From Jatrophihabitans sp. (GTDB lineage Bacteria > Actinomycetota > Actinomycetes > Mycobacteriales > Jatrophihabitantaceae): 44,074 nucleotides of DNA. Where the stretch lies: assembly GCA_025927835.1 (NCBI GenBank), contig JAICKR010000005.1, forward strand, positions 1 through 44,074, written 5' to 3'. The notes under the pieces are model-generated. The model did no database searches. It saw nothing but the letters and a program-made list of their open reading frames with translations, and was not told the origin of the DNA. How positions within the stretch are numbered: the first letter of the stretch is position 1; each line of letters begins with the position of its first letter. A program made the position numbers and the translations under genes. Shown here in pieces: positions 25,603 to 34,318 of this stretch.

Positions 25603-26598
25603 ATGCAGTTCACCCGCGCCGAACTGGACGCCGCCAGCGAGCTCGTGCACCGCTCCTTGCCGCCGACCCCTGCCTACCGCTGGCCGCTGCTGGCGGAGGC
25701 CACCGGTGCGGACGTGTGGGTCAAGCACGAGAACCACCTGCCGGTCGGCGCGTTCAAGGTGCGCGGCGGGCTCGTCTACGTCGACCGGCTGCTGCGCCGC
25801 AACCCGGGCGTGAGTGGGCTGATCTCAGCGACGACCGGAAACCACGGGCAGAGCCTCGCGTTCGCCGGGCGCGCGCACGGCCTGCCGGTGCGCATCGTCG
25901 TGCCGCACGGCAACAGCCGGGACAAGAACGCTGCCATGCGCGGGCTCGGCGCCGAGGTCATCGAGCACGGCCACGACTACCAGGCCGCCCGCGAGCACGT
26001 CGCCACGTTGGCGGCGGCCGACCCCGGCCTCGAGATCGTCCCCGCGTTCCATCCCGATCTCGTGCTCGGCGTCGCGACCTACGCGCTCGAACTGTTCCAG
26101 TCGGTGCCCGACCTCGAGACGGTGTACGTCCCGGTCGGCATGGGCTCGGGCGCGTGCGGGCTCATCGGCGTGCGCGACCTGCTCGGCCTGCGCACCAGGA
26201 TCGTGGGCGTGGTCGCCGAACGCGCCGACGCCACCGCGCAGTCGTTCGTCACCGGCCAGCTCGTCGCCACCCCGTCGGCCGACACCTTCGTCGACGGCGT
26301 CGCGACGCGCTCGCCCGACCTCAACGCGATCCGGCTGCTCATCGCCGGCGCGGCGCGCGTCGTCACGGTCGGCGAGGACGCGGTCGCCGAGGCGATGCGG
26401 CTGCATCTGCAGACGACACACAACGTGCCCGAGCCGGCCGGTGCGCTGGCGCTGGCCGCGCTGCTCAAGGAGGGCGCCGCGGTGCGCGGCAAGCGCGTCG
26501 CGGTCATCCAGACGGGCGGCAACGTCGACGCGAGCACCCTGGCCACCGTCCTCGAGGGACGCACCCCAGCGCCTCCGTCGGCGCTGCTCAAGCGCTGA
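25603..26598 (+). CDS. Threonine/serine dehydratase-like PLP enzyme
   Basis: This 331-residue fold-type II PLP enzyme has Schiff-base lysine K52 in VGAFKVRGG, the substrate/phosphate-binding TTGNHGQS, and a late TGGN motif. It lacks the C-terminal ACT-like regulatory domain of biosynthetic IlvA, so it is a short, probably catabolic-type threonine or hydroxy-amino-acid dehydratase, or a racemase of the same fold. The ATG at 25603 begins the conserved N-terminus. It ends in an 11-bp convergent overlap with the MBL gene. Confidence 0.85.
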   Translation: MQFTRAELDAASELVHRSLPPTPAYRWPLLAEATGADVWVKHENHLPVGAFKVRGGLVYVDRLLRRNPGVSGLISATTGNHGQSLAFAGRAHGLPVRIVVPHGNSRDKNAAMRGLGAEVIEHGHDYQAAREHVATLAAADPGLEIVPAFHPDLVLGVATYALELFQSVPDLETVYVPVGMGSGACGLIGVRDLLGLRTRIVGVVAERADATAQSFVTGQLVATPSADTFVDGVATRSPDLNAIRLLIAGAARVVTVGEDAVAEAMRLHLQTTHNVPEPAGALALAALLKEGAAVRGKRVAVIQTGGNVDASTLATVLEGRTPAPPSALLKR

Positions 26599-27226
26599 CG
26601 GCGCCGGCCCAGTTGGCGAACTCGACGTCGTAGCGCGCGAGCAGCGGCACGAGCGACCCCTGGAGGATGCCGCCGTACAGATCGGCCTGCACGAGCGCGT
26701 CGTGGATCGGGTACGCCTTCGGCGCGCGAACGGCGATCGCGAAGTCGATGAGGTCGCCGACGCGGGCCCACGGCGCCATCGAGGGCAGCAGCAGCGTGCT
26801 CACGTCCACCGGCGGCACCACGAGCGAGTCGCCCGGGTGATAGGCCGCGTCCTCGACGAGGTAGCCCACGTTGGCCACGATCGGGATGAGCGGATGGATC
26901 AGCGCATGCTGACCGCCGAACGTGCGCACCGCGAACCCGGCCGCCTCGAAGCTCTCGCCGGCGCCGACGGCGACGACCTGCTCGCCGAGCGCGCCGAGCG
27001 CCTCGGCCACCGGCGCCGGCGCCCAGACCCGCAGCCGCGGGTCTGCCTCGGCCGCGGCGAGGAGCTTGTCGGCGTCGGCATGGTCGCGGTGCTCGTGCGT
27101 GACGAGGACGGCCTGCGCGCCGTCCAGCGCCGCCGCGACATCGCTGAACACGCCCGGGTCGATGACCATCGCGCGGTCGCCGTCGTCGAAGCGGACGCAC
27201 GAGTGGCCGAACTTGGTGAGCTCCAC
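26588..27226 (-). CDS. MBL-fold metallohydrolase (UlaG-like)
   Basis: This 212-residue metallo-beta-lactamase-fold protein has H44-x-H46-x-D48-H49 (THEHRDH) for the dinuclear metal site and a later H in YHPGDS. The compact length and opening MELTKFGHSCVRF match the UlaG/L-ascorbate-lactonase-like subgroup. Physiological substrates in this subgroup are mostly unknown. The GTG start shares one base with the TAG stop of the upstream DUF5709 gene, so the two are co-translated. Confidence 0.85.
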   Translation of the reverse strand: MELTKFGHSCVRFDDGDRAMVIDPGVFSDVAAALDGAQAVLVTHEHRDHADADKLLAAAEADPRLRVWAPAPVAEALGALGEQVVAVGAGESFEAAGFAVRTFGGQHALIHPLIPIVANVGYLVEDAAYHPGDSLVVPPVDVSTLLLPSMAPWARVGDLIDFAIAVRAPKAYPIHDALVQADLYGGILQGSLVPLLARYDVEFANWAGAVSA

Positions 27227-27657
27227 TAGCGGTCCAGCTCGTCCTCGTCGCGCACGTGGACGGCGGCCTCCTCGGCGCTGGAGGCGTAGCCGGCCGGGCC
27301 GACGTCCTCGGCGATCTCATCCGACTCCTCGTCCGCGCCGACTCCCTCGTCCGGGGCGAGCAGCCGGCCTGCGCGCGGGTCGGCAGCCTCGTCGTCGATG
27401 TCGTCGACGCTGACGTCGGGCACTTCTTCGGCGAGCTTCTCGTCGAGCGACTCGCCGTCGTGCTCCTCGCGCGGCGTGGGGAAGTGTTTGAGGTTGTACG
27501 GCTCCCGGTCGGGCGGGTTGTAGCCGGTCTGCATGGCCTCGTCCGGGTCGTCGCCGGTGAGGCTGTCGATCGGGTCGAGGTCGTCGGTGTCGTCCACCGC
27601 GTCACCGGACTCGTACACGGTGTCGCCGTACAGCTCTTCGTCGCCGGGCTCGCTCAT
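27226..27657 (-). CDS. DUF5709 acidic protein
   Basis: This 143-residue protein is strongly acidic and low in hydrophobics, with the family pattern DAVDDTDDLDPIDSL, then GYNPPDREP and ESLDEKLAEEVPD. It is probably largely disordered. DUF5709 proteins are restricted to actinomycetes and have no established role. The ATG at 27657 gives the conserved MSEPGDEELYGD start; an upstream in-frame start at 27720 would run into the photolyase promoter region. Confidence 0.8.
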   Translation of the reverse strand: MSEPGDEELYGDTVYESGDAVDDTDDLDPIDSLTGDDPDEAMQTGYNPPDREPYNLKHFPTPREEHDGESLDEKLAEEVPDVSVDDIDDEAADPRAGRLLAPDEGVGADEESDEIAEDVGPAGYASSAEEAAVHVRDEDELDR

Positions 27658-27709
27658 GCCCGCAACGTACCCCGGTTCGTGCAGCGGTCTCACGGGCAGA
27701 CTGCTCCCC

Positions 27710-29062
27710 GTGACGAGCATCCTGTGGCTGCGCCGTGACCTGCGGCTGGGTGATCACCCGGCGCTGCACGCGGCCGCTGCCGACGGGCCGGTGGTCGCAT
27801 TGTTCGTGCTCGACCCGCGGCTGCTCGGGCCCGCGGGCGCGGCGCGGGTCGCGTTCCTCTACCGGTCGCTGCGCAGCCTCGCCGCCGACCTCGAGGACAA
27901 GGGTGGCCGGCTGACGCTGCGCCGCGGCGACCCGGTCACGACGGTGCCGCGCGCGGTGCGCGAGGCGGGTGCCGATTCGGTGCACGTCAGCGCCGACTTC
28001 GCCCCGTACGGCGTGCGCCGCGACGACGCGGTCGCCGACGCGCTCGGCGATACGCCGCTGGTGCGCACCGGCTCGCCGTACGCGGTGAGTCCGGGTCGGG
28101 TGCGCAAGGCCGACGGCGAGCCGTACCGGGTGTTCGGCGCGTTCTACCGCGCGTGGCGCGAACACGGCTGGCGCGCGCCTGCCAAGGGTGTCGCCGGACG
28201 GGTGCGCTGGCACACCGAGCTCGACGGCATCGCGGTGCCGAACGACCCGCGGCTGCCCGCCGGCCTGGAGCTGCCCGAGGCGGGCGAGGACGCGGCGTTG
28301 CGCGCCTGGCGCCGGTACCGGCGCGACGCGCTCGGCGAGTACCCGGACGTGCGCGACCGCCCTGACCTCGACCGCACCTCGCGCATGTCGGTGTATCTCA
28401 AGTGGGGTGCGATCCATCCGCGCACCATGCTCGCCGACCTCGATGCCGGCGACGAGGCGTTTCGCAGCGAGTTGGCGTGGCGAGAGTTCTATGCTGCCGT
28501 GCTGTACGCGTGGCCCGAGTCGGCGCGCGAATACTTCCGCCCGGCGCTGGCCGGCATGCGCCACGCATCACCACGGTCGAAGGCGTTCGACGCGTGGCGC
28601 GACGGCTGCACCGGCTTCCCGATCGTCGATGCCGGCATGCGGCAGCTGCGTGCGCAGGGCTGGATGCACAACCGGGTGCGCATGATCGTCGCGTCGTTCC
28701 TGGTCAAGGACCTGCACATCGAGTGGCAGCACGGCGCCCGGCACTTCATGCGGCACCTCGTCGACGGCGACCTCGCGTCCAACCAGCACAACTGGCAGTG
28801 GACGGCCGGCACCGGCACCGACGCGGCGCCGTACTTCCGGGTATTCAACCCGGTGACGCAGGGCCGCACGTTCGATCCGGACGGCGACTACGTGCGGCGC
28901 TGGGTGCCGGAGCTGCGCGAGGTGACCGGACGGGCGGTGCACGAGCCGTGGACGCTGCCCGAGCAGCCGCCCGGCTACCCGGAACCGATCGTCGACCACG
29001 CGACCGAACGCCAGGTCGCGCTCGAGCGCTACCGCACGGTCAGCGGCCGCGGATCGGGGTGA
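27710..29062 (+). CDS. phr: Deoxyribodipyrimidine photolyase
   Basis: This 450-residue light-dependent repair enzyme splits cyclobutane pyrimidine dimers using FADH-. The N-terminal antenna domain starts SILWLRRDLRLGDHPAL. The FAD domain has SRMSVYLKWG, RSELAWREFY, GFPIVDAGMRQL, GWMHNRVRMIVASFLVKDL and DLASNQHNWQW followed by AGTGTDAAPYFRVFNP, the class I CPD photolyase pattern that includes the dimer-binding residues and tryptophan electron chain. GTG at 27710 is the start. It overlaps the convergent epimerase gene by 23 bp. Confidence 0.94.
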   Translation: MTSILWLRRDLRLGDHPALHAAAADGPVVALFVLDPRLLGPAGAARVAFLYRSLRSLAADLEDKGGRLTLRRGDPVTTVPRAVREAGADSVHVSADFAPYGVRRDDAVADALGDTPLVRTGSPYAVSPGRVRKADGEPYRVFGAFYRAWREHGWRAPAKGVAGRVRWHTELDGIAVPNDPRLPAGLELPEAGEDAALRAWRRYRRDALGEYPDVRDRPDLDRTSRMSVYLKWGAIHPRTMLADLDAGDEAFRSELAWREFYAAVLYAWPESAREYFRPALAGMRHASPRSKAFDAWRDGCTGFPIVDAGMRQLRAQGWMHNRVRMIVASFLVKDLHIEWQHGARHFMRHLVDGDLASNQHNWQWTAGTGTDAAPYFRVFNPVTQGRTFDPDGDYVRRWVPELREVTGRAVHEPWTLPEQPPGYPEPIVDHATERQVALERYRTVSGRGSG

Positions 29063-29945
29063 TGCCCCACGAGCCGCTCCACGCGCCGTCGGGCTCGAGC
29101 ACGATCAGCCCAGCCCCGGTGTTGAACGCGTTCGGCGCGCACGTCATCGGCTCGATCGCGACACCGGCCTGGCCGCGGGTCAGCGCGTCGACGGTGAACA
29201 GCTGCAAGAACCGGAAGGTCTCGTCGAACCAGACCTGCGCTCCCCCCGCGGGCGTGCGCAGCTCGGCGACACCGCGCCCGGCGTGGGTGTCGAGCGCGGT
29301 GAACCCGTCGTCGAAGCGGTTGTTGCGCAGCCGCGGCCCCTCGCGCAGGTCGTGAGAGGTGCCGGCCACGGAGCGGGTGCCGATCGGCACCTGCTTGTCG
29401 TCGACGACGAGCCGCTCACGCGCCGGCAACCGGACGATCGTGTCGGCCAGTGCGTGGCCGCGGGTGGAGAGGTACGGGTGTGACCCGGCCCCGAACGGCG
29501 CGCGGCGGGTGCCGACGTTGCGCGCACCGAGGGTCACCATCAGCCCGTGTTCGGCGTGGATCATGTACGTGGTCTCGACCCGCACCTCGAACGGGTAGCC
29601 GGTCTGCGGCACGACGTCGAGGCGCAGCGTCACCCGGTCCGGCTCGTGCTGCACGAGTTCCCAGCGCGACCAGCGCCCGAAGCCGTGGATCGCGTTGCGG
29701 GCGGCCGGCTCCGACAGCGGCAGCTGGTAGGACGTGCCCTCGAAGGTGTACTTGCCGTCGCGGATGCGGTTCGGCCAGGGCACGAGCGTGGTGCCGCAGC
29801 CCTTGGGCGGCAACTCGTCGTCGCCGTAGCTGCAGGTCACGTCGGCGCCGTCGACCGCATAGCGCTGCAGGCCGGCGCCCACCTCGACGACCGTGGCCCG
29901 ATGCGCGCCGGCCTCGATGACGTACTTGCGCCCGCACAAACTCAC
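29040..29945 (-). CDS. Aldose 1-epimerase family protein
   Basis: This 301-residue galactose mutarotase-fold protein has LVPWPNRIRDGKY (substrate arginine), NAIHGFGRW (catalytic histidine in HG) and GAGSHPYLS, with the distal family aspartate/glutamate region in VAIEPMTCAPNAFN. It interconverts alpha and beta anomers of a sugar. The gene is last in a three-gene operon; its GTG overlaps the MFS stop as GTGA (29942-29945). Together with the transporter it suggests sugar or sugar-like cargo, although the transporter is not a classic sugar porter. Confidence 0.88.
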   Translation of the reverse strand: MSLCGRKYVIEAGAHRATVVEVGAGLQRYAVDGADVTCSYGDDELPPKGCGTTLVPWPNRIRDGKYTFEGTSYQLPLSEPAARNAIHGFGRWSRWELVQHEPDRVTLRLDVVPQTGYPFEVRVETTYMIHAEHGLMVTLGARNVGTRRAPFGAGSHPYLSTRGHALADTIVRLPARERLVVDDKQVPIGTRSVAGTSHDLREGPRLRNNRFDDGFTALDTHAGRGVAELRTPAGGAQVWFDETFRFLQLFTVDALTRGQAGVAIEPMTCAPNAFNTGAGLIVLEPDGAWSGSWGITPIRGR

Positions 29946-31270
29946 GGGGCAGACCGTATCTCGGCCCGCGCGTCGTAGCGCCAGAACGAGCGCACCAGCA
30001 GCCCGCCGACGGCGACGACGGCCATGCACGCGATGCCGCCGCCGACCCAGGAGAACGTCGTCGACGTCGCCGCGGCCGTCGCGCCCGCCCGCACGTCGCC
30101 CAGCCGCGGCCCGCCCGCGACGACGGCGATGAACACGCCCTGCATCCGTCCGCGCATCTCGTCCGGCGCGTAGGTCTGCAGGATCGTCTGCCGGTAGACG
30201 GCGCTGACGAGATCGGCCGCGCCGGCCACTGCGAGCAACCCGACCGCCAACCACAACGCGTGCGCCAACCCGGACAGCGCCACCGCACCACCCCAGCAGA
30301 CGATCGCGACGACGAGTGCCACACCCTGCCTTCGCACGCGCCCGATCCAGCCGCTGGACAGCCCGGCGATCACCGCGCCGATCGCGATCGCCGCATACAG
30401 CGGACCGACCTGGCCGTGGAACCGCGTATCGGCCGCGGCCGGGAACAATGCGCGCGGCATCGCGAACACCATGGCGGCGATGTCGACGGCGAACGACATG
30501 ATCAGGACGGGACGGGTCGCGATGAACCTCAGCCCGTCCGCCACCGAGCGCAGCCCCAGTTTCGGCGCGCTGCCGTCCGGCGGGATCGGCGGCAGCCGCA
30601 GCGCCGAGTAGAGCGCCGCGGTGAACAGCACCGCGTCCACCCCGTACGCCCAGGCGAACCCGTGCGAGCGGGTCACGAGCAGCCCGGCGAACAGCGGCCC
30701 GACGACCTGCCCCACGTTGCCGACCGTGAAGCTGAGCGTGTTCGCGGCCGCGACGAGGTCCCCGTCCACGAGCCGCGGAATGATCGCGCCGCGCGTCGAC
30801 GAGGCGATCGCGAACGCGGCCGACTGCACCGCGACCAGGGCGAGGATGAGCCCCACGCTGTTCACACCGAGCAGCGTCTGCACGAGCAGCGCCAGCGTCA
30901 CCAACCAGGTGCCGATCGAGGACCAGTAGTAAAGGATGCGGCGATCGATCGCGTCGGCGATCGCGCCGCCGTAGAGGCCGAAGACCACGATGGGCACCAG
31001 GCCGGCGAGCCCGACCAGCCCGACGTAGAGCGACGAGTGCGAGATGGCGTACACCTGCACCGGCACCGCGACCTGAGTGAGCATCGAGCCGATGAACGCC
31101 GTCCCCTGCCCGATCAAGAGCCGCTTGTACGCCGGCACGGCGAGCGGCCGGGTGTCGACGGCGTGCCGGCGCAGCATCGAGCGCAGCGTGCGCGCCTGCT
31201 CGGGCGCTTGTTCGAGATCGGGGGTGGGGTCTTGCTCGAGGCTGGGGTCCGGCTCCGTGGCATCGTTCAT
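29942..31270 (-). CDS. MFS transporter
   Basis: This 442-residue major facilitator has twelve hydrophobic segments after a charged 45-residue cytoplasmic N-terminus. The loop 2-3 signature reads GLYGGAIADAIDRRILYYWSS, the enterobactin exporter/DHA3-like form, which favours an efflux role over sugar uptake. ATGA overlap with pdxH upstream and GTGA overlap with the epimerase downstream show tight translational coupling. The substrate is unknown. Confidence 0.88.
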   Translation of the reverse strand: MNDATEPDPSLEQDPTPDLEQAPEQARTLRSMLRRHAVDTRPLAVPAYKRLLIGQGTAFIGSMLTQVAVPVQVYAISHSSLYVGLVGLAGLVPIVVFGLYGGAIADAIDRRILYYWSSIGTWLVTLALLVQTLLGVNSVGLILALVAVQSAAFAIASSTRGAIIPRLVDGDLVAAANTLSFTVGNVGQVVGPLFAGLLVTRSHGFAWAYGVDAVLFTAALYSALRLPPIPPDGSAPKLGLRSVADGLRFIATRPVLIMSFAVDIAAMVFAMPRALFPAAADTRFHGQVGPLYAAIAIGAVIAGLSSGWIGRVRRQGVALVVAIVCWGGAVALSGLAHALWLAVGLLAVAGAADLVSAVYRQTILQTYAPDEMRGRMQGVFIAVVAGGPRLGDVRAGATAAATSTTFSWVGGGIACMAVVAVGGLLVRSFWRYDARAEIRSAP

Positions 31271-31908
31271 GGAGCGAGCCGCTCGCGCACCCAGTCCTCG
31301 CCCGCGAGCCGGAACCGGATGCGGTCGTGCAACCGGCCCTCGCGGCCCTGCCAGAACTCCACCTCGTCCGGCTCCAGCAGATAGCCGCCCCAGTGCGGCG
31401 GTGCTGGTATCGCACCGTCGCCGAAGCGGGCCGCAGCCTCGTCCGCCAGCCGGTCGAGCGCCGCGCGGGACGCGACGACCTGCGATTGCGGCGAGGCCCA
31501 CGCGCCGAGCTGCGACTCGCGCGGTCGCTGCGCGAAGTAGGCCTCGGTCTCGGCCCGCTCGACCTTGCGCACCGGCCCCGACAGCCGTACCTGGCGCTGG
31601 TGGGCGACCCAGACGAACACCGCGGCGGCGCGCGGGTTCGCGGCCAGATCCCGGGCCTTGGCCGAGTCGTAGTTCGTGTAGAAGACGATCCCCCGCTCGT
31701 CGATGCCCTTGGCCAGCACGGTGCGCACCGCGGGACGGCCGTCCGGGCCCACGGTGGCGAGCTGGACGGCGTTGGGCTCGAGCACGACGGGGTCGGCCGC
31801 GGCGGCGTCGAACCAGACCCGCAACTGCCCGATCCAGGTGCCCGCGACCTCGGTCTCGTCGAGGTGGCCACGGGTGTAGTTGGCGCGCAGCCCGGCCGGA
31901 TCGGTCAC
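31267..31908 (-). CDS. pdxH: Pyridoxamine 5'-phosphate oxidase
   Basis: This 213-residue FMN-dependent enzyme oxidises pyridoxine/pyridoxamine phosphate to PLP. Segments typical of PdxH are visible: RTVLAKGIDERGIVFYTNYDSAKARDL (FMN phosphate site), QRQVRLSGPV, SRAAL, and the C-terminal PHWGGYLLEPDEVEFWQGREGRLHDRI with the family's conserved end. GTG at 31908 starts VTDPAGLRANY, the conserved N-terminus; an upstream in-frame ATG at 31968 would overlap citA. It heads the pdxH-MFS-epimerase operon, divergent from citA. Confidence 0.94.
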   Translation of the reverse strand: MTDPAGLRANYTRGHLDETEVAGTWIGQLRVWFDAAAADPVVLEPNAVQLATVGPDGRPAVRTVLAKGIDERGIVFYTNYDSAKARDLAANPRAAAVFVWVAHQRQVRLSGPVRKVERAETEAYFAQRPRESQLGAWASPQSQVVASRAALDRLADEAAARFGDGAIPAPPHWGGYLLEPDEVEFWQGREGRLHDRIRFRLAGEDWVRERLAP

Positions 31909-31966
31909 CGGGAAATCTTGACACCTCCATGGCGCCCGAAATCGGGGATGTGAGCAGAATGGGTTC

Positions 31967-33073
31967 ATGACCAGCGACTACAGCCCCGGCCTGGAAGGCG
32001 TCATCGCGTTCGAGACGGAGATCGCCGAGCCGGACAAGGACGGCGGCGCGCTGCGCTATCGCGGCGTGGACATCGAGGACCTCGTCGGTCACGTCACCTT
32101 CGGCAACGTCTGGGCGCTGCTCGTCGACGGCAAGTTCGGGCCGGGACTGCCTCCGGCCGAGCCGTTCCCGATCCCGGTGCACACCGGTGACGTCCGGGTC
32201 GACGTCCAGGCGGCGCTCGCCATGCTGTCGCCGATCTGGGGCTACCGCGCGCTGCTCGACATCAGCGACGAGGAGGCCCGCGAACAGCTCGCCCGGGCCG
32301 CGGTCATGGCGCTGTCCTACGTCGCGCAGTCGGCGCGCGGGCTGACCACGCCGGCCATTCCGCAATCGCGCATCGACCAGTGCACGACGATCGTCGAACG
32401 GTTCATGACCCGCTGGCGCGGCGAGCCCGACCCCGCGCACATCCAGGCCGTCGACGCCTACTTCGTGTCGGCCGCCGAGCACGGCATGAACGCGTCCACC
32501 TTCACCGCGCGGGTGATCGCGTCGACGGGTGCCGACGTCGCGGCCGCGATGTCCGGCGCGATCGGCGCGATGAGCGGCCCGCTGCACGGTGGCGCGCCGG
32601 CCCGCGTGCTGCCCATGATCGACGAGGTCGAGAAGTCGGACGACGCGGCCAAGGTCGTGCGCAACATCCTCGACCGGCACGAGCGGCTCATGGGCTTCGG
32701 GCACCGGGTCTACCGTGCCGAGGACCCGCGCGCCCGAGTACTGCGGCGCACCTGCAAGGAGCTCGGCGCGCCGCGCTTCGAGGCGGCACAGGCGCTCGAG
32801 CAGGCCGCGCTCGCCGAGCTGCGCGAGCGCCGCCCCGACCGCCCGATCGAGACGAACGTCGAATTCTGGGCCGCGGTCATCCTCGACTTCGCCGAGGTGC
32901 CGCCGCACATGATGCCGGCGATGTTCAGCTCGGCCCGCACGGCCGGCTGGTCGGCGCACATCATGGAGCAGAAGAAGACCGGCAGGCTCGTCCGCCCGTC
33001 CGCGCGCTACGTCGGCCCGGCGCCGCGCAAGCCCGAGGACGTCGAGGGCTGGGACGACATCGCCCACGAATAG
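31967..33073 (+). CDS. citA: Citrate synthase, CitA type
   Basis: This 368-residue enzyme condenses acetyl-CoA and oxaloacetate to citrate. Active-site histidines fall in EHGMNAST (H172), GPLHGGA (H207) and GFGHRVYR (H246). The catalytic aspartate of the usual NVDFYSG motif is glutamate here (NVEFWAA), as I recall is also seen in mycobacterial CitA. The C-terminus GWSAHIMEQ and LVRPSARYVGP is typical. It is shorter than GltA and lacks its NADH-regulatory N-terminal extension. It is divergent from pdxH with a 58-bp gap that contains TTGACA (31918-31923). Confidence 0.93.
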   Translation: MTSDYSPGLEGVIAFETEIAEPDKDGGALRYRGVDIEDLVGHVTFGNVWALLVDGKFGPGLPPAEPFPIPVHTGDVRVDVQAALAMLSPIWGYRALLDISDEEAREQLARAAVMALSYVAQSARGLTTPAIPQSRIDQCTTIVERFMTRWRGEPDPAHIQAVDAYFVSAAEHGMNASTFTARVIASTGADVAAAMSGAIGAMSGPLHGGAPARVLPMIDEVEKSDDAAKVVRNILDRHERLMGFGHRVYRAEDPRARVLRRTCKELGAPRFEAAQALEQAALAELRERRPDRPIETNVEFWAAVILDFAEVPPHMMPAMFSSARTAGWSAHIMEQKKTGRLVRPSARYVGPAPRKPEDVEGWDDIAHE

Positions 33074-33085
33074 CGTTGCCCCTGG

Positions 33086-33342
33086 CTGACGCGACTGCTC
33101 CTGATCTCAGGCTCGACCCGCGCCAACTCGACGAACTCCGCGTTCGTCCGCACCGCCGCGGTGCGGGTGCGCACGAGACGCTGGCCACCGTGCTCGGCTA
33201 CGTGCAGGCGCGGGTCATCGAGCAGGCGTGCGTGAGCGTGCCGATCGGCCGCGAGCCGGTGTCTGCGGACGGGGTGGTCGCCGACCCGGCGACCCGGGCC
33301 GCGATCACCGACGCATTGGCCGGGTTCGCAGCGCTCACCTAG
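33086..33342 (+). pseudogene. Decayed NAD(P)H-dependent FMN reductase
   Basis: Two pieces of a flavodoxin-fold FMN reductase lie side by side in different frames. From about 33086, one frame gives LTRLLLISGSTRANSTNSAF..., the N-terminal FMN-phosphate loop of the family. From about 33157, another frame gives RGAGAHETLATVLGYVQARV, then EQACVSVPIGREPV and DGVVADP, the family's C-terminal part. The middle (roughly 110 residues, including the active-site PEY segment) is absent. A deletion with frame change explains this. There is no ATG or GTG for the N-terminal piece. It should be non-functional. Confidence 0.7.
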
Positions 33343-33353
33343 GCAGGCTCGGT

Positions 33354-33359
33354 TAGCTT
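33354..33359 (+). promoter_or_regulatory. -10 element of the cutinase gene
   Basis: TAGCTT fits TAnnnT and ends 6 nt before the ATG at 33366, consistent with a leaderless transcript. Confidence 0.4.
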
Positions 33360-33365
33360 CGCTGC

Positions 33366-34292
33366 ATGCGGTTCGGGTGGACGGCGGCGGCGGGCGCGTT
33401 GCTCGCTGCCGGCTGCTCGGTCACGGTATCCGGCGCGGGCCGGGCCGTGACACAGGGCGCGACCCCGGCGCCGGTCACCACACCGGTGCCGTCGAGCAGC
33501 ACGCCGGCCGCGTCGGATACCGCCTCCCGGCCGGCGTCGGCGCCGTCGTCCGGCCGCGCTCCGGTCACGTCCACCTGCCCGGCCGTGTTCTTCGGCGTCC
33601 CCGGCTCGGGCCAGGGTCTGCAGCATCCGCCGCCGCGCGGGGTGCCCGCCGGTGTGAGCGCGTCCGACGCGCACGCGTACGGAACCGCGGTCGGGCTGGT
33701 GAAGACGGTGCTCGTCAAGATCGCCGGTTCGGGGTTGGGCGCGTCGCACGCGATCGACTATCCGGCCACCGCGCTGCGGAACTGGTTCGGCAGCGGCGGG
33801 CAGACGACCAATCTCGATTCGAGCGAGGCGCAGGGCACGCGCGCCCTCGTCAACGCGATCACCGCGTCCGAGCAGGGCAGCTGCCTCGGCCGGCCGGTTC
33901 TGCTCGCCGGCTACAGCCAGGGCGCCGAGGTCGTGATCCGCGCGGTCAACGCGCTCGCGCCGGAACAGCGCGTGGGGGTGGTCGTCGCGATGTTCGGCAA
34001 CCCGAGCTACGAGCCCGGCCAGACCGGCGACTACCCCGGCACGGTGAACGCGCGCGGCGTGCGTCCGTCGTTCACCGGCGTCGGCTATGCACTGCCGCTC
34101 GACGTGCGCGCCCGCACGATCGACATCTGCGCGCCCGGCGACCCGGTGTGCGGCATGAGCCCGGCCGCGCAGACCGACGCGGAGCGGCTGGCCTACTTGA
34201 TCCGCAACGCGAACACGCACGCCACCGCGTACGCGTTCGACCACCCGCGCTACGCGACGATCGCCGCCCAGTTCCTTTGGCAGCATCGCTAG
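33366..34292 (+). CDS. Cutinase-family lipoprotein
   Basis: This 308-residue secreted serine esterase is anchored as a lipoprotein: a signal peptide of 16 residues ends in lipobox LAAG-C17. A Ser/Thr/Pro/Ala linker covers about 30-70. The cutinase domain (70-300) has nucleophile S184 in GYSQG, D259 in CAPGDPVC and H285 in NTHATAY as catalytic triad, with cysteine pairs expected to form disulfides (C71-C173, C255-C262). Actinomycete homologues hydrolyse lipid esters or phospholipids at the cell surface. The pattern is complete, so activity is likely. Confidence 0.92.
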   Translation: MRFGWTAAAGALLAAGCSVTVSGAGRAVTQGATPAPVTTPVPSSSTPAASDTASRPASAPSSGRAPVTSTCPAVFFGVPGSGQGLQHPPPRGVPAGVSASDAHAYGTAVGLVKTVLVKIAGSGLGASHAIDYPATALRNWFGSGGQTTNLDSSEAQGTRALVNAITASEQGSCLGRPVLLAGYSQGAEVVIRAVNALAPEQRVGVVVAMFGNPSYEPGQTGDYPGTVNARGVRPSFTGVGYALPLDVRARTIDICAPGDPVCGMSPAAQTDAERLAYLIRNANTHATAYAFDHPRYATIAAQFLWQHR

Positions 34293-34318
34293 TTTTTCGG
34301 CCGGCACCGCCGGGCCGC

